Shown piece by piece: positions 1 through 10,754 of a stretch of 64,000 nucleotides of DNA (positions within the stretch are counted from its first letter, which is position 1; each line of letters starts with the position of its first letter). Origin of the DNA: Lindgomyces ingoldianus (lineage: Eukaryota; Ascomycota; Dothideomycetes; Pleosporales; Lindgomycetaceae); contig NW_022985162.1 in the NCBI RefSeq assembly GCF_010093535.1, positions 1,016,165 to 1,080,164 on the forward strand, read 5' to 3'. Position numbers and translations under genes: made by a program. The notes under the pieces were generated by a model that was not told the origin of the DNA, did not search any database, and saw only the letters and a list, made by a program, of their open reading frames with translations.

Positions 1-144
1 GATTTCCTCAAGAAGGTCATGGCATATATGGATAATGCCGACGCTGTCAAGGGATATGCCTACTTCATGGTCGGCACTGGCGAGAACCAGCTCAACTCCG
101 GTAATGGCCTTTCAGCCACCGGCGAGGTCTACGCCAGCGCGTAA
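1..144 (+). CDS. Partial glycoside hydrolase C-terminus (GH128/Asl1-like)
   Basis: The first 47 codons are open from base 1 to a TAA at 142-144 and read as the last part of a fungal Asl1-type glycosyl hydrolase (GH128, endo-beta-1,3-glucanase family). The signature is the closing strand and helix: FLKKVMAYMDN, then VKGYAYFMVG, then LSATGEVYAS. In this family the segment after the catalytic barrel strand ends exactly in such a G-x-x-Y motif. The 5' part with the catalytic glutamates lies outside the window, so substrate and activity cannot be judged. The gene converges on the oxidoreductase at 524-1651. Family call is from recognition of the tail only. Confidence 0.65.
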   Translation, partial: DFLKKVMAYMDNADAVKGYAYFMVGTGENQLNSGNGLSATGEVYASA

Positions 145-523
145 ATTTCCCAATCATGAGCAGGATAAGCTGTGGACGTTTGCATTTGTTGGCGCTTTGA
201 AGAAGATTTTTTATATACTTTTGGGCCTAGGGAAATATCAGGCAGGATCGGATACATCAGGTCAACCTATAGGGATCTGTGCTAGACGCCTATGACGCGT
301 GCATATTGTTTTTTGTATAACTTCGATTCTTTACCTGTGTAGAAGTATTTGGATGATGGATTGTTGTGCATGAGGAGGTGTGAGTGGGATGAATGAAGTG
401 TTTGTCGTTGATGACAATCAAAAGTTATGACTTTCATTTCTTGCTCTTCGTGATGCGCTTTGTGCTCAAATTGATCCACCTATTTTGGGCTTAAACGTTT
501 AGAGTTGCGCCTTCTTCTCCATC
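145..523. other. Convergent intergenic region
   Basis: This 3'-to-3' spacer between the glycosidase end and the minus-strand oxidoreductase is T-rich and holds no convincing gene. Short ORFs here lack family signatures. Confidence 0.6.
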
Positions 524-1651
524 TCACTCCTTCCATGGAGTCAGCGCATAGAAACTGCCAACACCGACCTTCCCTTTAAACAGTTCGTCTACCTCCTCAA
601 GCTTGAATGTTCCTTTTACCCCATCCCCCCTCTTATTTCCCAACTTCAACGCTCCTGACTCAGCCAACTTGACCAAGCCCCTGACATGCTCCCTCTCGTA
701 CATACACTGGCCTTGAATCCTCAAGTTCTTGAATACGACTTCCATATACGGAATCTCAATGTCGGCCATCAGACCAGTCCCATAACCCATAATCGAAGCT
801 CGTCCGTACTGCCTCAGCGCTCCGAAGGCAGCTCTAACATAATTACTTCCTCCCGCTTCTGCGGGGCTCATCTCCAGAAGCGCATCGACGGGACCAAACC
901 TCATCATAGCAGCTTTGTCGTTTTCCAAGTCTCCGGTCAGGACGACGATTTCGATCTGCTCGGGGCATGTTTCCTTCAGTTTCTTGAGTACTTCGATATT
1001 CCGTCCAACGGCAATGACACTAACTCCCATGGCGACGGCCACTCCGACTGTCGCTCCTGAGAACATGCCAGTGGCGGGTGCCACGATGAGACGCTCTCCA
1101 GCTTTAATGTCAATGCCCCTCAAGCCTCCATAAGCTACCACATCAACTGTCAACTGCAGCAGTTCGGGGATGCTATACCCCAACTCTTTGCAAAGGCGAT
1201 TCTCATTCAGTGCCCACGTATTCTCCAACGGCGTCTTTACATACTCCGCATAAGCTGCATACCGCCAATTATCCGCCATCCACGTCTTCGCCGCAGGTGT
1301 CGAGCCATCAAAGGCCCCAAACAGAATCTGGACATCTGAATTATCTCTCGCGCGGAACCAGGGCTCGACCATGACGAGTTGACCGACTGGGAGCGATGTT
1401 GTGTCGGGGCCTGTGGCGGCGACGCGGCCGACAGAACGGTCACCCGGGGTGAAGGGAATCGGGTACGTGAAGATTAATCCTTCCTTGGAGAGGATTTTAG
1501 GGAGGTTGGGATGAGCGAGAGAGGCAAGGACTTGGACTACGACTGCGCCGTGGGTTGCTTGCGGAGTGGGGACAGACTTGAGGATCAATGGATCGCCTTT
1601 GACTTCCTGGACGAGGGCTTTCATCTTCGGAGGAAGAGTGATGGAAGACAT
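524..1651 (-). CDS. MDR-superfamily alcohol dehydrogenase/quinone reductase-like protein
   Basis: Single-exon protein of 375 residues, counted from the ATG at 1651 (MSSITLPPKMKALVQ); an in-frame ATG at 1720 would add 23 residues. The N-terminal half is a GroES-like fold with the PFTPGDRSVGRVAATG strand-turn region. The C-terminal half has a Rossmann segment, APATGMFSGATVGVAVAMG, followed by the acidic/basic VIAVGRN that binds NAD(P)H. The cysteine and histidine ligands of zinc alcohol dehydrogenases (the GHE motif) are not seen, so a zinc-independent NADPH quinone or enone reductase is more likely than a classical alcohol dehydrogenase. It is divergent from the Zn2Cys6 regulator that starts 700 bases away, a common arrangement for a regulator and its target, but that link is inference. 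Confidence 0.8.
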   Translation of the reverse strand: MSSITLPPKMKALVQEVKGDPLILKSVPTPQATHGAVVVQVLASLAHPNLPKILSKEGLIFTYPIPFTPGDRSVGRVAATGPDTTSLPVGQLVMVEPWFRARDNSDVQILFGAFDGSTPAAKTWMADNWRYAAYAEYVKTPLENTWALNENRLCKELGYSIPELLQLTVDVVAYGGLRGIDIKAGERLIVAPATGMFSGATVGVAVAMGVSVIAVGRNIEVLKKLKETCPEQIEIVVLTGDLENDKAAMMRFGPVDALLEMSPAEAGGSNYVRAAFGALRQYGRASIMGYGTGLMADIEIPYMEVVFKNLRIQGQCMYEREHVRGLVKLAESGALKLGNKRGDGVKGTFKLEEVDELFKGKVGVGSFYALTPWKE

Positions 1652-2357
1652 GGCGGGAAATGGGATTGATGAAAGACAGAGGAGGAACTGAAAATGATAT
1701 TTCTTAACCAAGCTCGACATTCAATCGAGGTCACCTTCATCTTATACCTTGAGCTGCATCCTCTCCATCAGGTTCCACCTTCGACTCACACATCATTTTA
1801 CATGCAAATGTCGAAACCACCGGATTTACGCCATAATCTCCGTTCAAGCACTCCAGGACTTAAAAGGCTGTTTCACTATTGTACACGGTCAAATTCGGGT
1901 CGGGGCATAATGAGCCTGAGTGGTGTTGAAACTGGAATCTCTGCGGTGGAAATCCACAGAGCATCAATCACTGGTGCCAACCACTAATAAAGCGTCGTTT
2001 TCTTTCTGCCAGATATCTCCGCCTCAGGAACGACACGAGGTTAGCGTGGATCCTTAGCGCGATGAACGACGTCAGGAATCTCACCTTCTTTCTCCCCTCA
2101 TTTGTTTCCACCGTCGTTGAATTCCTCCGACTCGTCGGCGAATGGGTGGTTTGTAAGGTCCGGGCGATCGTACATAAAGTCAGAATGCCGCCAAACGCTC
2201 AGTCCTCCTACATCGCAATACGAATCCAAGTTAGAGCCAGTGCTGCAGGATCAGAGTTGAGCCAACGAGGTTTCGTCTGATAAACCATCATACAGCGCTC
2301 ATCAACCATTTCGTCAGATAGTTTTGGGAATATGACACGAGGTAGAGCACTTTCGCC
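1652..2357. other. Bidirectional promoter region
   Basis: Shared upstream region of the oxidoreductase (minus) and the Zn2Cys6 regulator (plus). No gene and no well-supported binding site could be picked out by eye. Confidence 0.55.
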
Positions 2358-3905
2358 ATGACCATCTCAAGATTCCAAGAAGGCTCGGAGAGGAAACGCA
2401 AAGTGCACAGCAAGTCTCGAAAAGGATGTGGGAATTGCAAGTTAAGACGAGTGAAGGTTAGCTTCTTTCCCAATCAGCTCTCTGAGCTTCGCAGGTAAGA
2501 ATACGGCATATTCTAATTGATTACAGTGCGACGAAACACGTCCACAGTGTAATAAATGCGTATCTTACGGCGTATCGTGCAACTTCGACAAAAAGCAGTC
2601 TTCACTTGACCTGTCGGCACAAGGGTCTTTCCAGGTGGACCTCTCGCATAAGCCGCAGACAGCTAATCTGAAACAAGGCCCACAGATCGAGCCTGTATCG
2701 GTCAACCAGACCATAGCTTCCATAGTCTACGATTGCTTATCAAATGATACAGCTGCTCCATTTGGCAATGGCAAGCAGTTCTGGGTCTTCGACGACAGAG
2801 ATTTAGAGATTCTGAAGAGATTCCAGGATAGGACTGTCATGACGATTGGGACACGTAGGACGGCAGGGGCGTATCGGGATTGTATGATACAGCTTGCTTT
2901 CGCGGTAAGTAACCCTCATTGCGTCCTCTCCCCCTGTTCCGCTTTGTCATCCCCGGCACCTTCCTCGGACATCATTAGACTAATCCTCTTTAGCATCCTT
3001 TCCTTATGCATATAGTTCTTAGTCTAACCCTAATGCACGACGCACACCTCTCCAGCGATGCAATCATGAGTATGCGTTTCAAAACTATGTCCCTCAAACA
3101 CTGGAACACAGGAAACGTTCTCTTTCAACGTATCCTCTCTCGCCCTATCGAGCCCTCCTCTCGCGATGCCTTATGGGCAACGGCAGCCCTCACCGGAGCA
3201 CTTGTCTTCTCCTATGTCGAGAATACTGACATGGAGCAATCATGGCCTCTCAAATCCCCGGATCCGCATGACCTCGACTGGCTCAAACTCAGTGACGGAA
3301 AAAAGGCAATATGGCATCTCACTGACCCACTACGACCCGACTCTATGTTCAAGATACTCGTCCAGGAGCATGAACACCTACATGTACCGGGATGGGTCGA
3401 AGAAAATGATCTGTCCCTCCTTCCAAAAGAAACAAGACGGCTCTTCAATATCACCCCATCCTCCACCGTCCAAAACAACCCGTACCATCTCCCCGCGCTG
3501 ATTCTCAGCCGTCTTCAAGACATGAACCCAACCCATGACAATATCCTCAATTTCCTGTACTTCATGGGCCATATGTCGCCGGAGTTCCGTACACTTCTTG
3601 AAACGAAGGATCCCCGGGCTTTGCTGCTTCTTGCGTGGTGGTTCAAGAGACTGGAGACTGGGGAGCTGTGGTGGTTGAAGGGGAGGGCGAGTGTTGAGGG
3701 GATGGCAATACAGGTTTGGCTGCAGAGATGGTATGGTGGGGAACAGGGGCTGACGGAGATGTTTGAGAGGATAGGGAGGTGGGATAATAGGGAAGACGGG
3801 TGGGGTAGTAGGGAGGAGAGTGCAGAGGCTGAGAGCCCGTTGACTGGGTGGTTTGGGAGGGGCGCCTTTGAGGGGACATTGTGGGGGAATTGTACTCCGC
3901 AGTGA
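2358..3905 (+). CDS. Zn2Cys6 transcription factor (Upc2-like fungal type)
   Basis: Three exons, 2358-2456, 2527-2904 and 2994-3905, join in frame to 462 residues. The first intron ends in TTACAG and splits the DNA-binding domain after the third zinc cysteine's neighbour. The spliced domain reads C-x2-C-x6-C-x6-C-x2-C-x6-C, from CGNCKLRRVKC through to CNF, a perfect binuclear zinc cluster near residues 23-50. The second intron starts GTAAGT and ends TTTAG; after it comes HPFLMHIVLSLTLMHDAHL, the conserved helix of the Upc2/sterol-uptake-control branch of fungal regulators. The C-terminal 300 residues form the helical middle-homology region. Nuclear activator or repressor is expected; targets are unknown. 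It faces the MDR gene across a shared promoter, so local regulation is plausible but unproven. Confidence 0.85.
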
Positions 3906-4382
3906 GTTAATGCACAGGTGATGAGATTGCTTGCTATTCCAACCTTGGCGAGGCTGGCTCCCAAATAGGAGGCTCCTGCTAGGGAGGTTAGTTACTATCA
4001 ATTTCGCAGCTATTAGTGAAATCCAGTCCCTCCTGTCTGACAGGACGCTGAGTAGTTCGTTACCTAGGGTTTCTTCCACCCTATTATCACTCCCGCTTTC
4101 AAATTGCTTTCCTATTCATATTTTTCCCTAAGTACGCCTTATAGTGCATTTGGTGGCTTGATGTTCCGGTGAGAGTCGACAGGGTGTCAGTGCATCATTG
4201 GCCGGGCTCATTCGCCTTGTATGCCAAGGCATCCAATCAACAAGACCTTACTGAGGTAAGGAACTCCGGCAAGCTGCCAGCAATGAGGCTAAGCTCAACA
4301 CCCCAGATATTGTGTCCCGCGTCCGCTTCGACTCTATCACGTAGCGATTTACGTCCTATGGCCTCAACCAGCAGAAGCCTGC
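3906..4382. other. Intergenic region
   Basis: Spacer between the regulator and the NACHT gene, including the NACHT promoter. No gene or structured element recognised. Confidence 0.5.
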
Positions 4383-4385
4383 GTG

Positions 4386-7300
4386 ATGGTGCTGGAAGCT
4401 CTCGTGGCTATCAGCCTGACAGGGAACATCGTCCAACTTGTCCACTTCAGCTGTTCCTTGTTTTCAAAATGCCAGGAGATTTATTGTTCAGCCTCGGGGT
4501 CGACTTCTGAAATCGATGAACTCCAAAATACCGCAGAACAGCTCAGTAAATTCAGCTCCAACATCGGCAGGGCACTTGCGAATCAACAAGGAGCGCAAGG
4601 CGGAACTGGTGGAGCTTCCACTGACCCCGAGCTGGTCATATTAGCAAGGCATTGCCAGTCGGTAGCCTCTGAAATCCTCTCCGCTCTGAAAAAGGTCCGA
4701 AGTCAGAAAGGTCCAGGAGGCCCTCTAAACATTCCCGGAGGACCTCGACAAGACTCTAAGGCCTCCCGAAAATGGCGGAGTGTCCATACGGCCTTGAAGA
4801 GCGTATGGAAGGAAGACCGCATTCTGGATTTGCAGAGGAGGCTGGACCAATTGCGTAGCCAGATCATGTTTTACATGGTGTCTAAAGTTAGGTATGTAAG
4901 CTTCGAAAGTCTAAAAATGCATTTTAAAGCTTTTCGTGGCTGATCTAAGGGCCTAGTGTTCAGCAAAACCTCCTCTCTGAAACGCTGGATATTCGATCAA
5001 AAGAGAGGAACGCACAAAATTCCGACATAAGCAAAAGTATTGAGGACTTGGCCAAGAAATTAGATTCAATCCAAGTATCAATAGTGGCCGGTCAAGATGA
5101 TGCTTCACTAGAGGACCTTAGATGTCAATTCGAGATTCTTTCATCTACGGTCCATGAGATTCGTAGGAGTCACATGATTCTCGATAGTCTACGCTTTGAA
5201 AACATGCGGGTCCGGCATTCCGCTATTGCCGAGGCCTATAAGCAGACATACGAATGGGTTTCGAGACCTACAGAGCTGCCTGAGTATGATCCGCGCAAAA
5301 AAATCAATTTCCTGGATTGGCTGCGACATGAGAACGGAATTTTTTGGATAACCGGAAAACCTGGTTCTGGAAAATCAACTTTGATGAGGTTCCTTGAGGA
5401 TCATGATGGTATGAGTCGCGCACTGGAGGAGTGGACGTGTACAACTCCTTTGGTGAAGGGAAGCTTCTACTTCTGGGGCCCTGGTACGGAGATGCAAAAG
5501 TCGTTGCAAGGTCTACTTCAATCTCTTCTTTACAGTGTCCTAACGGCATGTCCTGAGCTTATCCCAACCATCTGTGAAACCCGGTGGGCATGCCATAAAT
5601 ATTCGACCGCACCAGCTGATTCCTGGGAAGAAAAAGATCTTCGGGAGTGCTTTTCAAAGTTGAGGAAGAAGGAGTATGTTAACATGAACTTCTTCTTTCA
5701 GATAGACGGTCTTGACGAGTATAACGGAGACCACGAGGATTTCATTTATATCTTGGAAGACCTCGCTTCGTCTCCCAATATCAAACTCTGTCTATCTAGC
5801 CGCCCTTGGAATTGTTTTGAGTCGGCATTCGGATCATCGGATGCACGAAAACTTTACCTTCACACCTTGACGGCGGCGGATATCCAGTTGTTTGCTGAGG
5901 AACGACTACTAGACCAAACCAGAAGAGTGGGTCTTCCACTTACAGACGTTGATTACCAAAGTCTTGTCACCAAGATTATAGCAAGAGCGAAGGGTGTATT
6001 CCTTTGGGTCCGCTTGGTTGTACATTCTCTTCGGGACGGTATGATGAACGCAGATACTGTAGCTGTCCTCGAGGAGAGATTGGCATCCTTGCCCACAGAC
6101 CTTGAACTTTTCTTTGAGCATATTATCAACTCCGTGCACTCCGTCTATAAAACCCGAATGGCGACTATCCTTTTGGTTGCCCTCAGAGCCAGGGCTTCCA
6201 ACGAGGCGTAGTACTGTACGATTGGGCGATTTTGAGGCCTGTACGGGTGAGATTTTGTGTACGTTCGTACGACAGGGGGGAGGAGAGGTAGGTGTACGTA
6301 TCGTAACTGTTACGGCTCACGTGATCTGTACGAGTAGTACGATTCGATTAAAGTACGCCGTACTCTAGTCGAAACAGCTAAGACTATGGGTCTCTAGAGA
6401 CGCAAGATTAAGGTCTAATTAACTATAAAATAACTAGTTCTCCCTAGTAACAAGAGCAGATAGGACTAGATGAGGCCTGTAAGGCGGCAAGAGGCGTGGA
6501 TAGATAACTCTGGAATAGAAAATGGTCTGTAATAGGCATTTTTGAGACATCCGTACTACGTACCGTACCTAGGGCATCATTAATCGTACGGTACGGCTCA
6601 CGAACTCGGTACGTTCGTACTGAACACGTGACCGTTACGGTTCACTTTGTACGGACCGTAGTACGGCCCGTTGGAAGCCCTGCTCAGAGCCCAGGAACCT
6701 CTTAACACTATTCACTATTCATTCCTCGAAGAAGACGATCCGGAAGCTGGCCTAGAGCTTGACTTCACTCCATTTGATGAAGGACAGCTTCAAACTCACA
6801 TTTCAAAAACTTGGACCCGTCTAAATGGTCGCTACAAGGGACTCTTGGAGCCACCGGGCGGTTTTGGAGATGTACTCCACTACCCCACCGAGGTGGACTT
6901 TTTACACCGTACGGTACGAGATTTCCTCCAGACTCCTAAGATGCAATCATTGCTATGGGCTCAAGTACGTAGTGGCTTTGACCCAAACCAATCTATCAAA
7001 AGAGTGCTACTTGCGGAGGCTAAATTTGCTTCGAGGACTTCTGCGCGAGTAACCTTTGGGAGAGCAGTCAAATTTGCCAACAAAGTTGCTAGAGAGTCTT
7101 CAGATAGAGGATTTGAGTATTCTGTACTTGATCACATCGACCTTATCTATGGAAGGCATTCTTTCTACTCGGACTCTGAATTAATTCGCCCACCTATTGG
7201 ATCGATGCTGAAGAATGCTATTCATATTGGACGAGTGGACTACATCAGGTACAGGCTCGTCGAAAAGGGCTATAAGGAGGATCTTGATTCTCTGCTCTTC

Positions 7301-8662
7301 CATGCTCTCACGTGTCGTTGCGACAAAAGAATGCCGGGACGTTTGGGCGACTTTGACGTTGCACTAGAGGTATTATGCAACTTGCACACTTGTGGCTTCA
7401 ACAACAACGAGCTAGGTGGGGGGATAATCTCACCCGAGATAATTCGCCTAATTCTCGAAAGCGGCGCCAATCCAAACGCTATTTTTCCGAATCTTAAAGG
7501 GCCATTCGATGTGCCCATATGGGAAGTTTTCCTACGCCAAACTACTCTCACGTCCGAAGTATATCATTTGGGGGGCGAATGGCATCGAGTACTCGAACTC
7601 CTATTTCAGAATGGTGCCTCTGTACAACATGACACTACCGCCTGGCCCGATTTTGTTGAGTCATTAGCAAAGACTATCGGGGACAACAGTCTCGGAGACA
7701 CTGCCCAGATGTTTGAAACATGTTTTAGGCTCGGAATAAAACCATATATTCGCATCCGCGATTTGAGCCTCTTTAGTTACCTCTTGAGGGGAATTACCTC
7801 ATTCGTATTTTCTCATAATCAAAAAGGACAACAATTACTGGAGTTATTCCTCCGCCATGGCGCCAATATCAACGACATTTTCATTTTCCTAGGCCCGGGC
7901 CGAACTAGCTGGGTCCACGCCACCTTCGACCATATTCGAACATTTGTCGCAGTGACAGACTTACTCCTCGATTTCCAAATCATGTTAAAACATGGCTTGA
8001 ACCCAAATACGCACATGGACGGCCAAACTCTATGGCAACATCTACTAAACGCAATGTCGGATGGACTTCGGTGCGGTAATTTTTGGAAACAGAAGTGCAA
8101 AACATATGGAGAGATTATGTCTTTGTTTTTGCAATACGGTGCGGATCCATACTGCGAGGAAGTTAACCAACTTGTGGGTAGGCTTGGCGGCAAAGTGGCT
8201 CACTCACTCAGCCAGGTCCTCTGTAAAGAGAAGGACTTTGTCGACTCTCGAGATCTATATTTGAGACCGTTTCGCTCTCCGTGCCAATACTTGATCAAGC
8301 AATCCCCCCCGGTGTGCCTCCCGACAGATGATTCGGAGGAAATGAGCCTAGTCCGTTCAACCCGTCGATTACGACCTGTGCATGCCACTTGGAACAATAC
8401 TTGGAACAGTCGCACACGTAGAACTCGGGTGCAAGAGAATCAGTGTCACCACAGCGGAGCAGTGACAAGTGGATTAAAGAGAGGTCGTGATCGCGTAGAG
8501 TGGGTTGTTAATGCGACTTTTGAGACCGGGATTAGTTCTTCACAGCAATGGAAAAGACAAAGGGGATTGGACCTTGATGGAAGATCTGGAGAATATGAGA
8601 AGACAGTCTTACCAAAACACCATGCACAAGTTCCAGCCTGGAGACAGCTCGAGCCGTCTTGA
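4386..8662 (+). pseudogene. NACHT/STAND NTPase with ankyrin-like C-terminus, interrupted by a hAT-type element
   Basis: Exons are 4386-4891 and 4957 onward (intron GTATGT..CCTAG). The N-terminus (MVLEALVAISLTGNIVQLV) is the helical domain found in front of fungal STAND proteins. The NTPase has Walker A GKPGSGKS near residue 300 and a Walker B-like FFFQIDGLDEY near 415. At 6190 the frame runs into a mobile element and stops at 6209-6211, leaving a product of about 586 residues. The continuation resumes in the same frame right after the element at 6691, with EPLNTIHYSFLEED, VDFLHRTVRDFL and several degenerate ankyrin-like units (LILESGANPNA, LFLRHGANIN, LFLQYGADPY). Removing element plus one target copy leaves an uninterrupted frame of about 1236 residues, so the break looks recent. 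Fungal proteins of this class act in non-self recognition or cell death. The 3' end may include another exon (open frame to 8777). Confidence 0.85.
6190..6682 (+). mobile_element. hAT-type MITE, copy 1 (493 bp)
   Basis: Starts CAGGGCTTCCAACG and ends with the inverted form CGTTGGAAGCCCTG. It is flanked by the perfect 8-bp duplication CTCAGAGC (6182-6189 and 6683-6690). CAGGG ends and 8-bp duplications are hallmarks of hAT elements; there is no room for a transposase, so this is a non-autonomous derivative. Ends are rich in GTAC palindromes (GTACGTTCGTAC) and contain subterminal repeats such as CACGTGA next to GTTACGG in both orientations. The outer 308 and 134 bases match copy 2 closely; the central 51 bases (6498-6548) are unique to this copy. 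Confidence 0.92.
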
Positions 8663-10038
8663 AAGACTCATGGAGTATTTTGGCCCTGGAGTAGCTCACA
8701 TATTGTCTTCCATCAAACAAAGCAGAAAACATCGTTGCGAACTAGAAGAAGACTCTATATGCCAACCACGCGCATAGGGGCTGAGCAAGGAATACTACGA
8801 TTAAGGACATTCTTTGGTCCGTACTTATCGTCGGGGATCGTGAACATAGAATAGCGGAGCATCATGATACTAAAGGTTAGTTAGCGAATTGGAACAGATC
8901 AGGCGTTCAGCCTCGCCAACTTTTGGCGGCTGAGCAACCCCAAAATAACGATATCGCTAGTGGATCCGATCTATCGTTAAATATTCCTTCAATCCTTCGG
9001 CTTCCACACATTGTACTCCCCTTGCTCTTCACCGAGATGTGGTACCTTCCTGTCCCTCACCAAGCCTCGGAAATATTTGTGGTAGAGATACTATCGATCA
9101 TTTGCCTGCATTTGATTATTCTGCTCCGCCACGACCGTGAGGTGAAAAATACCAGTGCACTAGAAGTGTGAAGCATACGCAGTAGCAAATGTGCAGTCCA
9201 GCCACAGGTTCAAGGATACATTGGACGATAAGTTCAACCTTGCGGAGGCAGAGAACGCAACTCAACCGACACTGAGAAAGGAAATCACCCGGCAGATAAA
9301 TTCTGGTGGTTTGAAGGATCTCGGAAATTTTGCATCAGATCAACATGGAAATTGCAGGGCTGAGCTAGCCGCTACGTTTACGTTTCATAGTAACAAGAAA
9401 TGAGCCAATGACGAGACAACTGAGATAGACTTGTGTGCTGTCTCTAGTCTTCAGATTTCATGATGAGGTGTAGGCAGATAACAATGAGCTTTTCGAGAGA
9501 TCTGTTTTCAACTTGGAATGTATTTCCCATGTCGCATGCATAGCTGGAATCGCATTAATTTTGATGGAGTTCTGGGGCTATAAATCTGCTTAGGTCTTCG
9601 ATTCAAGCTTTAGGTCGCGGTAAGTGCGAGGAATATGCCTTGCGAGCATACAAAGGCCCCCATGTCCGAAATACGGGGTCGGGAGGATTAAAAAGCTGAC
9701 AAGGGTATGGAAACATACGAGAATTGGGCCAATGATCGGAAGAGATTTGAGGAGAGGGTGCACTTATACCAACTCATCCGATCTACGCGAGTTCGGGATC
9801 AAAATACTTTTCATTTTAGATGCTCCTTCATACAGCCTGCTCAAAAAAAGAAGCCCCAGCCCTATGGATTTGTTGAAGAAAAAGATATATAAGTATTGTG
9901 ACGATGCCGGCTGCATGTTACGCTTGACTGCACTCTTCTTTCGCAACAGTTATCTGTCGTTTCTGTGTCCACCCTCTCATTTTATAAACCTTTCCGGCTT
10001 GGATCCTCACGGTAATTTTTCTTAGTTGACTCGAAACT
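8663..10038. other. Intergenic region, 1.4 kb
   Basis: Downstream of the NACHT gene and upstream of the Hce2 gene. An open frame from 8505 to 8777 overlapping the NACHT end could be a last exon in another frame. The rest shows only short ORFs without family features. Confidence 0.45.
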
Positions 10039-10754
10039 ATGAGACCCTTAACACCTTTGGTCTTTCTAGCAGGCCTGCCTGCAGCACTTTCCCTACCGAC
10101 AACATCAGCATCAAACGGCAATCTTGATATCCCCAACGATATGATCCGCCGTGATTCAACCACGCCTGATGGGAAGAGTATAACTCTCCTCCTCCACAAC
10201 TCCCTCACCTCAAGATCGGGCCTCACCCGCCGCGTCAACTACCCAGGCGCTCAACCCAACGCCTTCATGGGAAACCAATGTGGTGACAGCACTTTCGATT
10301 CAACTGCCAATGCAGATTTCCCAGCGATACAGGACTGCAGTGACCTCGCGACTGGTCTCGATGGTATGGATCGCCACTGGGCACTAAGCAACGGCGGTGG
10401 CGCGGGTGTTCCAGAGTGGCAGGACCTGGTCTCAAATGGAAACTGCCATTTCTATGTCAACAGAAAGAATTTTCCTGATATTACCGTGGATGGCCGCGTC
10501 CTGGTGGGCACGCAAGATATTGCAGACATCGTGCGGGATGTAGTCAGTCGCTACTCGTCCTATAGTACGGTCTCTTGGGGAGGTGGATCGATACAGGTCT
10601 CACACATAATTCCTGCCCACGGAAGCATGTATGTCTGACCCATTTGCTCTATTATCTATTGAACCTCACGGGGTAACTGACATCTATTATCAGGTACTGC
10701 CAGCCCTATGTGCCACAAGAAGTCCCGTGGAGAGTTCAGGCCAATCAACCATAG
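10039..10754 (+). CDS. Hce2 (Ecp2-like) secreted effector-type protein
   Basis: Two exons, 10039-10628 and 10694-10754, give 216 residues; the intron GTATGT..TATCAG restores SMYCQPYVPQ at the end, adding the last cysteine. An N-terminal signal peptide (RPLTPLVFLAGLPAALS) is followed by a likely propeptide with an RR site near residue 65. The mature region carries the Hce2 layout: NQCGDSTF, IQDCSDL, NGNCHFY, a GTQDIADIVRDVV helix and the final MYC, giving four cysteines for two disulfides. Hce2 proteins are homologues of the Cladosporium fulvum apoplastic effector Ecp2 and are also found in non-pathogens, so a role in plant interaction or antagonism is possible but not shown here. Confidence 0.88.

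Noticed and set aside
3378..4079. 233-codon minus-strand ORF over the Zn2Cys6 gene
   Set aside because: Proline- and leucine-rich antisense shadow; the plus strand has a clear regulator fold.
6909..6921. CGTACGGTACG, an element-like palindrome, as a third MITE fragment
   Set aside because: It is in the codons of the conserved HRTVRDFL block and lacks the element ends, so the match is coincidental.
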